Below, one piece after another: positions 17,083 through 26,200 of a stretch of DNA of 64,000 bases. Within the stretch, counting starts at the first letter, position 1, and each line of letters opens with the position of its first letter. The notes beneath the pieces were generated by a model that had not been told where the DNA came from, searched no databases, and was given only the letters and a program-made list of their open reading frames with translations. A program made the position numbers and the translations under genes. Source of the stretch: JBQCHF01 sp051954955 (GTDB taxonomy: Bacteria; Actinomycetota; Actinomycetes; Motilibacterales; Motilibacteraceae); the NCBI GenBank assembly GCA_051954955.1, contig JBQCHF010000184.1, forward strand, positions 11,721 through 75,720, given 5' to 3'.

Positions 17083-18585
17083 CTACGGCGCGTCGTCGCC
17101 ACGGGCGGCCTCCTGCTCGCGCAGCGCGTCCAGGTCGGCGAGCCGGTCGAGCCCGCGCACGGCCTGCACCATCCGGTGGTTGCGCTCGAACGAGGGGCGG
17201 TGCCGGTCCAGGAAGGCCCAGTAGCCGGCGGTGAAGGGGCAGGCCCGCTCCCCCACCCGCACCGTCGGGGAGTAGCGGCAGCCGCGGCACAGGTCGCTCA
17301 TCCGGTTGATGTAGGACCCGCCCGAGGCATAGGGCTTGGTGGCCATCGTGCCGCCGTCGGCGTGCTGGCTCATGCCGACCACGTTGGGGACCATCACCCA
17401 GTCGTAGCCGTCCACGAAGCTGCGGTGGAACCAGTCGGTCACCGCCTGCGGGTCGTAGCCGCGCTGCAGGGCCCAGTTGCCCAGCACCATCAGCCGCGGG
17501 ATGTGGTGCACCCATCCGGTGTCGCGCAGGTCCCGCAGCACGGTCGACAGGCACCGGGCCTGCACCGCGTCGGCGTCCAGCTCGGCGAACCAGCGCGGCA
17601 GCGGCTTCGTCGCCCCCAGCGCGTTGCGCCGCCGGTAGTCCTCCCCCAGGTACCAGTACAGGTGCCAGACGTAGTCCCGCCAGCCGATCAGCTGGCGGAC
17701 GTAGCCCTCGACCGAGGCCAGCGGCGCGTCCCCGGCGCAGTAGGCGGCCTCGGCCCGCTCCGCGCACTCCAGCGGGTGCAGCAGCCCCAGGTTCATCGGC
17801 GCCGAGAGCAGCGAGTGCGACATGGCCCAGTCGGCGGCGAGCATCGCGTCCTCGTAGGGCCCGAAGGTGGGCAGCCGGTCCGCCGCGAAGCGCTCGAGCG
17901 CGGCCAGCGCCTCGGCGCGGGTGGCGGCGAAGCGGCGCGGCCCGTCCACGCCGACGAAGGACACGTCGCCCTCGCGCTCCCAGCGGTCCAGGTCGGCGCG
18001 CACCTGCTCGTCGACGTCGTCCTCCTGCGGCCACCACGGCTCGGGCACCGGCAGCGTCGAGACCTTCCTGGGCGGGGGCTGGCGGTTCTCGGCGTCCAGG
18101 TTCCAGGTTCCGCCGGTGGGCTCCTCGCCGTCCATCAGCAGGCCGTGCCGGCGCCGGGCCTCGCGGTAGAAGTCCTCCATGAGCAGCCGCCGGCTGCCGC
18201 GGCCGTCCGCCCAGCGCCGGAAGTCCTCCCGCGAGGTGGCGAACCCGCGCGGGGGCAGCACGCTCACGCGTCCCTCGTCGGCCAGCCGCCGGACGAACCG
18301 GTCCGCGGACCAGGTGGTCGGCGCGCACACCGACAGGTTGTCGGAGACCGCGCGCGGCAGGCCGTCCAACGCCTCGCCGTAGGTGCGGGCCTGGACCAGG
18401 ACCGCGCGGTCGCCGAGCTCACGGGCCCGGTGGCGCAGCGCGGAGAGGACCAGGTGCGCCTTCTGCCGGTGGAAGCGCCGGCGGGCGAACACCGACCGCG
18501 CCTCGACGAGCAGCACCGGCTCGTCCTCGGCCGTGTCGTCGAGGAACTCCGGGCCGAGCTGGTCGGCGAACAGCCAACGGGTCAC
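17083..18585 (-). CDS. FeS-type cryptochrome/photolyase (PhrB/CryB-like (6-4) photolyase family)
   Basis: A 500-residue protein of the bacterial FeS-BCP group. The N terminus is WLFADQLGPEFLD, a Rossmann-like antenna domain. The FAD-binding helical region includes LIGWRDYVWHLYWY and HHIPRLMVLGNWALQRGYDP, then PNVVGMSQHADGG. A C-terminal Cys cluster (LCRGCRYSPTVRVGERACPF), with an earlier Cys in ARCLSTVLRDL, fits the four ligands of a [4Fe-4S] cluster. Known members repair (6-4) photoproducts using light. Start GTG 18585 gives the family N terminus; a longer frame upstream is Arg/Pro-rich noise. Confidence 0.88.
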   Translation of the reverse strand: MTRWLFADQLGPEFLDDTAEDEPVLLVEARSVFARRRFHRQKAHLVLSALRHRARELGDRAVLVQARTYGEALDGLPRAVSDNLSVCAPTTWSADRFVRRLADEGRVSVLPPRGFATSREDFRRWADGRGSRRLLMEDFYREARRRHGLLMDGEEPTGGTWNLDAENRQPPPRKVSTLPVPEPWWPQEDDVDEQVRADLDRWEREGDVSFVGVDGPRRFAATRAEALAALERFAADRLPTFGPYEDAMLAADWAMSHSLLSAPMNLGLLHPLECAERAEAAYCAGDAPLASVEGYVRQLIGWRDYVWHLYWYLGEDYRRRNALGATKPLPRWFAELDADAVQARCLSTVLRDLRDTGWVHHIPRLMVLGNWALQRGYDPQAVTDWFHRSFVDGYDWVMVPNVVGMSQHADGGTMATKPYASGGSYINRMSDLCRGCRYSPTVRVGERACPFTAGYWAFLDRHRPSFERNHRMVQAVRGLDRLADLDALREQEAARGDDAP

Positions 18586-18673
18586 CGGCCCACCCTGGTG
18601 CAGCGGGGGCGGGGTCGCACCCCGACGGCCGCGGGGCGTCAAGGAGGGTGCCTGCCCGGCCGAGGACTCCAGC

Positions 18674-19819
18674 GTGGGAGCGCGCTCGGCGGACCGGCGC
18701 GGCGGGCGCGCACGGGCGGTCACCGCGCTGCTGCCGCTCGCCCTGACCGCCGGCGCGCTGGCCGGCCCGGTCCCGGTGGCGCGCGCAGAGTCGGTCGACC
18801 AGGCCCGGCGCGCCGCCCAGCAGGCGGCCGCCCAGGTCGACGCGCTGAGCCCGCAGCTGCGGGCTGCGGTGGCCGCCTACGACGTCGCCCTGGACGGCCT
18901 GGCCCGCAGCACCTCGCGGGCCCTGAGTGCCAGCGCGGAGGCGGACGACGCCCGCCGCTCCCTCGAGTCCGCCGAGGCCGCGCACCGCGCGCAGGTGCGG
19001 GCGCTCTACATGTCCGGCGGCACCGCGGGGCTCGCGGTCACCGTGCTCGAGGCGCAGTCCCCGCACGACCTGCTGCTGCGGCTGTCCTCGGTGCAGCGGG
19101 TGGTGGCCGGCGGCGACGGCCGGGTGCAGCAGGCCCAGCAGCAGGTGGCCGCCCTGAGCGCCGCCGCCACCGGTACCACCGCCACCGCGGTGGGGACGGT
19201 GACCACCGCCCGCGACGTCGAGGAGCAGTACGCGCGGCTGCAGTCGCTGCTGGCCGCGGCCCAGGCCCGGCTGGACCAACTGTCCGCCCGGGCCCGCTCG
19301 CTGGAGGAGGCCGAGCGGGCCGCGGCCGAGCTGCGCGCGGCCCAGCTGGCCGCCGACCGCTCGATGATGGACCGGGCCGCCCGGGCCCGGGCCGCGCTGC
19401 CGCCGTCGGCCTACCGGGCGCTCTACCAGGCCGCCGCGCCCACCTGCCCCGGCCTGCCGTGGTCGGTCCTGTCCGCGATCGGTCAGGTGGAGTCCGGGCA
19501 CGGCCGCAACCCGGGCGTGTCCTCGGCCGGCGCGATGGGCCCCATGCAGTTCCTGCCGGCCACCTTCGCCCGCTACGCCGTCGACGGCGACCGCGACGGC
19601 CGGGCCGACATCCTGTCCCCCGCCGACGCGATCTTCACCGCCGCCCGCTACCTGTGCGCCAACGGCGGCAGCTCACCGGCCGGGCTGCCCGGCGCGCTCT
19701 GGCACTACAACCACGCCCAGTGGTACGTCGTCATGGTGCTGCGGATCGCCGCCCAGCTCGACCCGGCCTCCGTCGCCGGCGTGCCCGATCCCACCACCCC
19801 CGGGCTGCTCCCCAGTTAG
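18674..19819 (+). CDS. Secreted lytic transglycosylase with N-terminal coiled coil
   Basis: A 381-residue exported protein. GTG 18674 gives an Arg-rich signal peptide ending near VARAES. A long Ala/Gln/Leu/Arg coiled coil (about residues 40-235) follows. The C-terminal SLT/MltB-like domain has WSVLSAIGQVESGHG (likely catalytic Glu 273), SSAGAMGPMQFLPATFARYA, a DRDGRAD loop and an ALWHYNHAQWYV end. It should cleave peptidoglycan glycan strands with anhydro-muramyl formation. Divergent from the photolyase gene by under 100 bases. Confidence 0.85.
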   Translation: MGARSADRRGGRARAVTALLPLALTAGALAGPVPVARAESVDQARRAAQQAAAQVDALSPQLRAAVAAYDVALDGLARSTSRALSASAEADDARRSLESAEAAHRAQVRALYMSGGTAGLAVTVLEAQSPHDLLLRLSSVQRVVAGGDGRVQQAQQQVAALSAAATGTTATAVGTVTTARDVEEQYARLQSLLAAAQARLDQLSARARSLEEAERAAAELRAAQLAADRSMMDRAARARAALPPSAYRALYQAAAPTCPGLPWSVLSAIGQVESGHGRNPGVSSAGAMGPMQFLPATFARYAVDGDRDGRADILSPADAIFTAARYLCANGGSSPAGLPGALWHYNHAQWYVVMVLRIAAQLDPASVAGVPDPTTPGLLPS

Positions 19820-19824
19820 CCGCC

Positions 19825-19878
19825 GCGGATCTTGATGCACCCGCACCCGGCTGAGCGTGCACTTGCATCAAGATCCGC
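19825..19878. terminator. Long stem-loop after the transglycosylase gene
   Basis: GCGGATCTTGATGCA (19825-19839) and TGCATCAAGATCCGC (19864-19878) form a perfect 15-bp stem, with an inner GCAC/GTGC pair in the loop. It starts six bases after the transglycosylase stop, between convergent genes. It shares the words GATCTTG and TTGCAT with other palindromes here. There is no T tract, so a role other than simple termination is possible. Confidence 0.7.
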
Positions 19879-19916
19879 AGGCAGCCGGCCGCACGGGTCG
19901 ACCCACCGCTCACCCC

Positions 19917-19950
19917 TCCCGTCACCGGCGCCTTCGAACTGGCGACGGGA
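19917..19950 (-). terminator. Hairpin at the SPFH gene 3' end
   Basis: TCCCGTC (19917-19923) pairs with GACGGGA (19944-19950), with further weaker pairing inside, immediately after the stop of the leftward SPFH gene at 19952. The left arm and loop include GTCACCGGCGCCTT, resembling the outer arm of the composite elements at 37581 and 61698. Confidence 0.5.
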
Positions 19951-19951
19951 C

Positions 19952-21058
19952 TCAGGCGTCGTAGCTGTCCGGCCGATCCGGCGGCAGAGGTGCCGCGACC
20001 GGAGCCTGGTCGACGATCTCCTCCACGCTGGCGGCGTCGACGTGCGGCACCTCGACGTGCTCGACCTCCACCGGCGGCGCCTGCACCAGGGGCTCGGGGG
20101 CGGGACGGCGCCGGGGCGGCGTCGCGTGGGGCTCGGCCCCGTTGGACGACGCCGACGACTCGCCGGCCGCCGCGCCGGCCACGTTGCCCAGCACACCGCC
20201 GAGGCCCTTGAGGGCGTCGCCGAGCTCGCTGGGCACGATCCACAGCTTGTTCGAGGACCCCTGGGCGATCTGCGGCAGCGTCTGCAGGTACTGGTAGGCC
20301 AGCAGCTTGGGGTCGGGGTCGCCGGCGTGGATGGCGTCGAAGACCTTCTGGATGGCCTGCGCCTCGCCGTCGGCGCGCAGGATGGCCGCCTGCGCCTCGC
20401 CTTCGGCGCGCAGGATCGCGGCCTGCTTCTCGCCCTCGGCGGTGAGCACCTGGCTCTGCTTGACGCCCTCGGCGGTGAGGATGGCCGCGCGGCGGTCGCG
20501 CTCGGCGCGCATCTGCTTCTCCATCGAGTCGCGCACCGACGGCGGCGGCTCGATCGCCTTGATCTCCACCCGGTTCACCCGGATGCCCCACTTGCCGGTG
20601 GCCTCGTCGAGCACCCCGCGCAGCTGGGCGTTGATGTGGTCGCGCGAGGTGAGCGTCTCCTCCAGGTTGAGGTTGCCGACCACGTTGCGCAGCGTGGTGA
20701 CGGTGAGCTGCTCGACGCCTTGGATGTAGTTGGCGATCTCGTAGGAGGCCGCCTTGGCGTCGGTCACCTGGAAGTAGATGACCGTGTCGATGCCCACCAC
20801 GAGGTTGTCCTCGGTGATCACCGGCTGCGGCGGGAACGAGACGACCTGTTCGCGCAGGTCCAGCAGCGGCCGGAGCCGGTCGACGAACGGCACCAGCACG
20901 GTGAGGCCGGGGTTGAGGGTGCGGTGGTAGCGCCCGAGCCGCTCCACGATGCCCGCGCGGGCCTGCGGGATGATCCGGACAGTGCGCGCGAGCGTGATCA
21001 GCACCATGAGCACGATCGCGACGAGGACGACGAGGGTGACGATCTGCCCGTCGGACAA
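19952..21058 (-). CDS. SPFH/band-7 (stomatin-like) membrane protein
   Basis: A 368-residue protein with an N-terminal membrane helix (IVTLVVLVAIVLMVLITLA), the band-7 domain (ARAGIVERLGRYHRTLNPGL, LREQVVSFPPQPVITEDN, LRNVVGNLNLEETL), and a coiled region of repeated TAEGEKQAAILRAEGEAQ units. A Pro/Glu-rich tail follows. TTG 21058 is taken as start because it lies one base after the NfeD stop with GAGG seven bases upstream. Such proteins form oligomeric rings in membrane microdomains and pair with NfeD partners, as here. Confidence 0.88.
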   Translation of the reverse strand: MSDGQIVTLVVLVAIVLMVLITLARTVRIIPQARAGIVERLGRYHRTLNPGLTVLVPFVDRLRPLLDLREQVVSFPPQPVITEDNLVVGIDTVIYFQVTDAKAASYEIANYIQGVEQLTVTTLRNVVGNLNLEETLTSRDHINAQLRGVLDEATGKWGIRVNRVEIKAIEPPPSVRDSMEKQMRAERDRRAAILTAEGVKQSQVLTAEGEKQAAILRAEGEAQAAILRADGEAQAIQKVFDAIHAGDPDPKLLAYQYLQTLPQIAQGSSNKLWIVPSELGDALKGLGGVLGNVAGAAAGESSASSNGAEPHATPPRRRPAPEPLVQAPPVEVEHVEVPHVDAASVEEIVDQAPVAAPLPPDRPDSYDA

Positions 21059-21059
21059 C

Positions 21060-21506
21060 TCAGGGCCTCGATTCGTAGACGAGAGCGGTGGCGCCGTCGA
21101 TCTCGACGACGTCGACGGTGGCGCCCGGCTCGATAGCCTCCCCGGGCAGGTAGCTGCGGGCCGACCAGACCTCGCCGGCGAGCTTGATCCGCCCGCCGTG
21201 CTCGTCGACCCGTTCCAGGACCAGGGCGCTGCGCCCGACCAGGCCGGCGACACCGCTGCGCAGCTCGGCCCGCGAGCCCTTGAGGTGGCGCAGGGCGATC
21301 GGCCGCACGGCCGCGAGCATCCCGACGGCGGCGGCCGCGGCCACCAGGACCTGCACGACGACGGCGTCGGTCGCCACGGCGGTGAGCGCGCCGGCCAGCG
21401 CGCCGACGGCGAGCATGATGAAGATCAGGTCGAGGGTGACGACCTCCACCCCGGCCAGCACCAGCGCCGCGACGAGCCAGATCAGCCAGTCGTAGCCCCC
21501 GTCCAT
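21060..21506 (-). CDS. NfeD-like protein, partner of the SPFH protein
   Basis: A 148-residue protein with three to four hydrophobic helices (residues 5-85) and a C-terminal OB-fold (about 90-146: SALVLERVDEHGGRIKLAGEVWSARSY) ending in VDVVEIDGATALVYE, typical of NfeD. It is translationally coupled to the SPFH gene. TAGGTT ends six bases before the ATG, so the operon is probably transcribed without a leader. The pair is thought to organise membrane domains. Confidence 0.88.
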   Translation of the reverse strand: MDGGYDWLIWLVAALVLAGVEVVTLDLIFIMLAVGALAGALTAVATDAVVVQVLVAAAAAVGMLAAVRPIALRHLKGSRAELRSGVAGLVGRSALVLERVDEHGGRIKLAGEVWSARSYLPGEAIEPGATVDVVEIDGATALVYESRP

Positions 21507-21605
21507 GGCGTCAACCTACGACGCTTTGGCCGCCTTCGGGGGGACCGGACGGTCACGACACGGAGTCGGAGCAGCGGCCTCTCGGGGACGCGCAAGGGAG
21601 CGCGG

Positions 21606-22475
21606 TCACACGGCGCGGGCCGCCCACCGCCGGCCGCGGCGCTCGAGCTCCAGCGGGATGCCGAAGCACGCGGCCAGCGAGGCCGCGGTGAGCTGCTCGT
21701 CGATCGGCCCCCGGGCCACCACCCGACCCCCGCGCAGCAGCAGCACGTGGGTGAAGCCCTCGGGGATCTCCTCGACGTGGTGGGTGACCAGCACCATCGC
21801 CGGGGCGGCCTCGTCGGCGGCCAGCGCGCCCAGCCGGCGCACCAGGTCCTCCCGCCCACCCAGGTCCAGCCCGGCAGCCGGCTCATCGAGCAGCATCAGC
21901 TCGGGGTCGGTCATGAGCGCGCGGGCGATCTGCACGCGCTTGCGCTCGCCCTCGGACAGCGTGCCGAACCGGCGCTCGGCCAGCCCGCCGACACCGAGCG
22001 CGTCCAGCAGGGCCGCCGCCCGGGCATGGTCGAGGTCGTCGTAGGCCTCGCGCCAGCGCCCCATCACGGCGTAGGAGGCGGTGACGACGACGTCGCGGAC
22101 CACCTCCCCGCGCGGCAGCCGCTCGGCCAGGGCCGCGCTGGACAGGCCCACCCGCGGACGCAGCTCGAAGACGTCGACCAGGCCGAGCTGCTCGCCCAGC
22201 ACCCAGGCGCTGCCCTGGGTCGGGTGCATCAGGGTGGCGGCGATCTGCAGCAGGGTGGTCTTGCCGGCCCCGTTCGGCCCGAGCAGCACCCACCGCTCGC
22301 CCTCGCGCACGGACCAGTCGATCGAGTCCAGCAGCGTGGAGCGGTCGCGCACCACGCTAACTCCCTCGAGCCGCAGCACCTCGTCCGCCGAGCGGGCGCC
22401 GATCGGGGCCGGGGCGGCGGGCTGCGGCACGGGCTGCGGGACGGCGGAGGTCGCGGGCTGGGTGGGGCTGCTCAC
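21606..22475 (-). CDS. ABC transporter ATP-binding protein
   Basis: A 289-residue ATPase. After a Pro/Ala-rich N-terminal stretch (~30 residues) come Walker A LGPNGAGKTT, signature LSEGERKRVQIARALM, Walker B ELMLLDEP and switch VLVTHHVEEIPEG. There is no permease gene beside it, so its partner or role is unknown; single-domain stand-alone ATPases with this ending (FTHVLLLRGGRVVARGP) occur in many actinobacteria. TAGGTT lies eight bases before the GTG, supporting this start over an upstream in-frame ATG. Confidence 0.85.
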   Translation of the reverse strand: MSSPTQPATSAVPQPVPQPAAPAPIGARSADEVLRLEGVSVVRDRSTLLDSIDWSVREGERWVLLGPNGAGKTTLLQIAATLMHPTQGSAWVLGEQLGLVDVFELRPRVGLSSAALAERLPRGEVVRDVVVTASYAVMGRWREAYDDLDHARAAALLDALGVGGLAERRFGTLSEGERKRVQIARALMTDPELMLLDEPAAGLDLGGREDLVRRLGALAADEAAPAMVLVTHHVEEIPEGFTHVLLLRGGRVVARGPIDEQLTAASLAACFGIPLELERRGRRWAARAV

Positions 22476-22576
22476 GGCGGGCCAACCTACGCCAGGCCGC
22501 CTACGCCAGGCCGACGGGACCACGTCGGCACCGACCGCCACGACCGGGCCCGCCGCGCACCTCCTACCCTGACCGG

Positions 22577-23401
22577 GTGCCACCCGAGCCCGACGCCGTG
22601 CTGTCCGCCGCCCGCGCGGCGCGGCTGACCGTCCCCCGGTCCGCCCGCCTGGTCGCCTGGGGCAACGCCGTCCTGGCCGGCGCCGTCTCGCTGGACGCCG
22701 CCGCCGACGCCGTGGTGGGCGAGGACGTGCGCCACCGGGTGGCCGGTCTGCCCGGCGAGGACACCGAGGTGTCGCTGCCGGTAGCGCTGGGCCGGCTGCG
22801 GGCGATGGGCGTGCGCGCCCTCCACCTGGCCCTGCCAGTGCCGGGCGACCCGTTCGGGCTGGCCGGTCCCCCGGCGTTCACCGAGGCCGCGGTGCAGGCC
22901 GGTGAGGCCGTCGTCGTCACCGGCGCCGCCACCGGTGTGCCCGCCTGGGGCCTGCTCCCCGCGGTCACCGCGCTCGGCTCCTCGGGCTGGGCCGTGCTGT
23001 GGTCGGTCACCGAGGTCGCTCCCCCGCGCACCGGCGACACGCCCTCGCTGGCCGAGGCCGAGCGGGCCCTCGCGGTGGCGGTCCGCGAGGCGACCGAGGA
23101 GCTCTCCGCGCTGGACGTCTCCCGCGCCGACCCGGCCGCGCTGCTGGTCCTGCGCGCCGTCAGCGAGGACGGCGCCGGCGAGGACACCCTGCCGCCGGGC
23201 ACCCCCGGCCGCGCCGAGCGGGTGCTGGCCCAGGCCCGGCGCACCCTGGTGCTGGCCGACCTCGCCCGCCGCGGCGACGGCGGCGCCCTCACCGCGGCGG
23301 CAGCGGACACCCGGGCCCGCGCCCTCGACCCGCTCGAGCGCGCCGCTCGCCGGGCCATGGCCGCCGCCTGCCAGGTGCTGCTGGAGCCCCCGCGCGACTG
23401 A
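22577..23401 (+). CDS. Conserved actinobacterial protein of unknown function
   Basis: A 274-residue soluble Ala-rich protein. The N-terminal third (PRSARLVAWGNAVLAG, then SLDAAADAVVGEDVRHRV) and LGRLRAMGVRALHLALPVPGDP look like a folded domain. No catalytic motif or membrane segment was recognised. TACCCT ends six bases before the GTG, suggesting a leaderless transcript. It is divergent from the ABC ATPase gene. Nothing in the context fixes its role. Confidence 0.75.
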   Translation: MPPEPDAVLSAARAARLTVPRSARLVAWGNAVLAGAVSLDAAADAVVGEDVRHRVAGLPGEDTEVSLPVALGRLRAMGVRALHLALPVPGDPFGLAGPPAFTEAAVQAGEAVVVTGAATGVPAWGLLPAVTALGSSGWAVLWSVTEVAPPRTGDTPSLAEAERALAVAVREATEELSALDVSRADPAALLVLRAVSEDGAGEDTLPPGTPGRAERVLAQARRTLVLADLARRGDGGALTAAAADTRARALDPLERAARRAMAAACQVLLEPPRD

Positions 23402-23435
23402 GCCGGGCACGCGACCTCCCGGCCGGGCCCGGCCC

Positions 23436-23525
23436 GGAACGATCACGGCCCCGTGATTTTGACTCGCCTACCGAGACGAATTCTCCTGGGTCGGCGAGTA
23501 GAGATCACGGCCCCGTGATCATTCC
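23436..23525. repeat. 90-bp nested palindromic element, copy 2
   Basis: Outer arms GGAACGATCACGG (23436-23448) and CCGTGATCATTCC (23513-23525), inner arms CTCGCCTACC and GGTCGGCGAG, and the same core GAGACGAATTCTCCTG (23473-23488) as copy 1. Length and spacing are identical to copy 1. Differences fall mostly in arm bases and the spacers, while the loop is unchanged. It again lies between convergent genes (22577 gene and glgM). Confidence 0.85.
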
Positions 23526-23566
23526 GACGCCGGCCCGCATGCCGCCGCGGCCGAGACACGCTCCGC

Positions 23567-24757
23567 TCACAGCACCGAGCGGTAGACCTCCATGGTCCGG
23601 TCGGCGATCGCCGCCCAGGAGAAGTGCTCGACGGCCCGACGCCGGCCGGCCACGCCCATCGCCTGGGCCCGGTCGCGGTCCTCGACGACCTCGGTGAGCC
23701 GGGCGGCGAGGTCGGCCACGAAACGGTTCGGGTCCACCGGGGTGCCCGAGCCGTCGGCGACCTGCTCGATCGGCACCAGCAGGCCCGTCTCTCCGTCGGC
23801 CACGACCTCCGGGATGCCGCCGGTGGCGGTGGCCACCACCGGCACCTCGCAGGCCATCGCCTCGAGGTTCACGATCCCCATCGGCTCGTAGACCGACGGG
23901 CAGGCGAACACCGTGGCGTGGGTGAGCACCTGGACCACCTCGGCCTTGGGCAGCATCTGCTCCACCCACACCACCCCGGACCGCTCGGCGCGCAGCTCGG
24001 CCACCAGGCCCTGCACCTCCGCGGCGATCTCGGGGGTGTCCGGCGCCCCGGCCAGCAGCACCAGCTGCACCCCCGCCGGCAGCGACCGCGCCGCGCGCAG
24101 CAGGTACGGCAGCCCCTTCTGCCGGGTGATCCGGCCGACGAAGACCACGCTCGGCTGGTCCGGATCCACTCCGATGCGCCGTAGGACGTCGGTGCCGTGG
24201 TCCGGCTGGTACTGCTCGGTGTCGATGCCGTTGTGCACCACGGCGACGCGCGCCGGGTCGACGTCGGGATAGGCGGCCAGCACGTCGCGGCGCATCCCGG
24301 CCGAGACCGCGACGACGGCGTCGGCCGACTCCAGCGCCTGCCGCTCGCACCAGGAGGACAGCGCGTAGCCCCCGCCCAGCTGCTCGGCCTTCCACGGCCG
24401 AAGCGGCTCGAGCGAGTGGGTGGTCACCACGTGCGGCACGCCGTGCAGCAGCTTGGCGACGTGCCCGGCGAGGTTGGCGTACCAGGTGTGGCTGTGCACG
24501 ACGTCGGCGCCGGCGCACGCGGCGGCCATCTCCAGGTCCACGCCCATCGTCTGCAGCGCGGCGTTGGCGCCCTGCAGCCCGGCCACCACGCCGAAGGCGG
24601 TCACCCCGGCCTCCTCGCGGGGCGCGCCGAAGCAGTGCACCCGGACCTCGGCCAGCCGGCGCAGGTCCCGGGCCAGGTACTCGACGTGGACGCCGGCCCC
24701 GCCGTAGACCTCCGGCGGGTACTCGCGGGTCAGCAGGTCGACGCGCAGCTCGCTCAC
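23567..24757 (-). CDS. glgM: GT4 alpha-maltose-1-phosphate synthase / glycogen synthase
   Basis: A 396-residue glycosyltransferase. The N terminus LTREYPPEVYGGAGVHVEYL and the GT4 end EPMGIVNLEAMACEVPVVAT (the EX7E pair) match actinobacterial GlgM/GlgA. In mycobacteria this enzyme makes maltose-1-phosphate from ADP-glucose and glucose-1-phosphate for the GlgE glucan pathway. Divergence from glgC, which makes ADP-glucose, is the same arrangement as Rv1212c/Rv1213. GTG 24757 is chosen because TAGGTT ends seven bases before it; TTG 24766 is an alternative. Confidence 0.9.
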   Translation of the reverse strand: MSELRVDLLTREYPPEVYGGAGVHVEYLARDLRRLAEVRVHCFGAPREEAGVTAFGVVAGLQGANAALQTMGVDLEMAAACAGADVVHSHTWYANLAGHVAKLLHGVPHVVTTHSLEPLRPWKAEQLGGGYALSSWCERQALESADAVVAVSAGMRRDVLAAYPDVDPARVAVVHNGIDTEQYQPDHGTDVLRRIGVDPDQPSVVFVGRITRQKGLPYLLRAARSLPAGVQLVLLAGAPDTPEIAAEVQGLVAELRAERSGVVWVEQMLPKAEVVQVLTHATVFACPSVYEPMGIVNLEAMACEVPVVATATGGIPEVVADGETGLLVPIEQVADGSGTPVDPNRFVADLAARLTEVVEDRDRAQAMGVAGRRRAVEHFSWAAIADRTMEVYRSVL

Positions 24758-24872
24758 GTTGGTCAACCTAGGGCACCGTGGTGGGCACGGTCAGCCCTCT
24801 GCCGGTGCGGGATGCAACTCGAACTGCGGACAGTGTCTGGAACTCCTCGCCGCAGGTCAGTAGCGTCCACCC

Positions 24873-26108
24873 GTGGCTTCCACCAAGGTGCTTGCGATCG
24901 TCCTGGCCGGCGGTGAGGGGAAGCGGCTGATGCCGCTCACGGCGGACCGGGCCAAACCGGCCGTGCCCTTCGGCGGCATCTACCGCCTGGTCGACTTCGT
25001 GCTGTCCAACCTGGTCAACAGCGGCTACCTCAAGATCGTCGTGCTGACCCAGTACAAGAACCACAGCCTGGACCGGCACATCTCCAAGACCTGGCGCATG
25101 TCCACGCTGCTGGGAAACTACGTCACGCCGGTGCCGGCGCAGCAGCGCCTGGGCCCCTACTGGTTCGCCGGCTCGGCCGACGCGATCTACCAGAGCCTGA
25201 ACCTGGTCAACGACGAGCGCCCCGAGCACGTCATCGTCTTCGGCGCGGACCACATCTACCGGATGGACGCCCGGCAGATGCTCGAGCAGCACATCGCCTC
25301 CGGCGCCGGGGTCACCGTGGCCGCCATCCGCCAGCCGCTGAGCATGGCCGACCAGTTCGGCGTCATCGAGGTGGGCGCGGAGAACCGGCGGATCGCGGCG
25401 TTCCGGGAGAAGCCCAAGGACGCCATCGGGCTGCCCGACGCGCCGGACCAGATCTACGCCTCGATGGGCAACTACATCTTCCGCACCGACGCGCTCATCG
25501 ACGCCGTCACCCGCGACGCGCAGGACGAGAGCAGCAAGCACGACCTCGGCGGCAACATCATCCCGTTCTTCGTCGAGCGCGGGGACGCGGAGGTCTACGA
25601 CTTCCAGGACAACGAGGTGCCCGGCTCCACCCCGCGCGACCGCGGCTACTGGCGCGACGTCGGCACCCTCGACGCCTTCTACGAGGCGCACATGGACCTC
25701 ATCTCGGTCCACCCGGTCTTCAACCTCTACAACTACGAATGGCCCATCTACACCCTCGACGAACCGCTGCCGCCGGCCAAGTTCGTGCACGGCTGGCAGG
25801 GACGGGTGGGCCGCGCGGTCAGCTCGATGGTCTCCTCCGGCGCGGTCGTGTCCGGCGCACTGGTGGAGAACTCCGTGCTCTCGCCCCGGGTCCACGTGCA
25901 CTCGTGGGCTCACGTCGACGGCTCGGTGCTGCTGGACGGCGTCGACGTCGGCCGGCACGCGGTGGTCCGCAACGCCATCATCGACAAGAACGTGGTCATC
26001 CCGGAGGGCGCGCAGATCGGCGTCGACCTCGAGCGCGACCGCGAGCGCTTCGCGGTGAGCGACGGCGGCATCGTCGTCATCGGCAAGGGGCAGAAGGTCG
26101 ACCCCTGA
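24873..26108 (+). CDS. glgC: Glucose-1-phosphate adenylyltransferase
   Basis: A 411-residue enzyme making ADP-glucose from ATP and glucose-1-phosphate, the committed step of glycogen and GlgE-type glucan synthesis. It has the nucleotidyl-transfer signature VLAGGEGKRLMPLTADRAKP, then PFGGIYRLVDFVLSN, GSADAIYQSLN, FGADHIYRMD and AAIRQPLS. A C-terminal left-handed beta-helix region (GAVVSGALVENSVLSPRVHV) follows. Length is normal. TAGCGT ends six bases before the GTG, indicating a leaderless transcript facing glgM. Confidence 0.96.
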   Translation: MASTKVLAIVLAGGEGKRLMPLTADRAKPAVPFGGIYRLVDFVLSNLVNSGYLKIVVLTQYKNHSLDRHISKTWRMSTLLGNYVTPVPAQQRLGPYWFAGSADAIYQSLNLVNDERPEHVIVFGADHIYRMDARQMLEQHIASGAGVTVAAIRQPLSMADQFGVIEVGAENRRIAAFREKPKDAIGLPDAPDQIYASMGNYIFRTDALIDAVTRDAQDESSKHDLGGNIIPFFVERGDAEVYDFQDNEVPGSTPRDRGYWRDVGTLDAFYEAHMDLISVHPVFNLYNYEWPIYTLDEPLPPAKFVHGWQGRVGRAVSSMVSSGAVVSGALVENSVLSPRVHVHSWAHVDGSVLLDGVDVGRHAVVRNAIIDKNVVIPEGAQIGVDLERDRERFAVSDGGIVVIGKGQKVDP

Positions 26109-26200
26109 CCGACCATGGAGCACCGACGCCGGTGCGAGGCCGGTGACCGAGGACCGGACGCCCGGTCCCGGCCTCGCCGGCCGCCGGTAACCTGCGGGGC

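Noticed and set aside
15536..18328. 930-codon minus-strand frame across the MFS and photolyase genes
   Set aside because: It is a different frame of two clear genes on the same strand, rich in Arg/Gly/Ala, with no family motifs.
12258..23525. The two 90-bp elements as CRISPR repeats
   Set aside because: Copies are 11 kb apart and internally palindromic, with no spacer series and no cas genes in the window.
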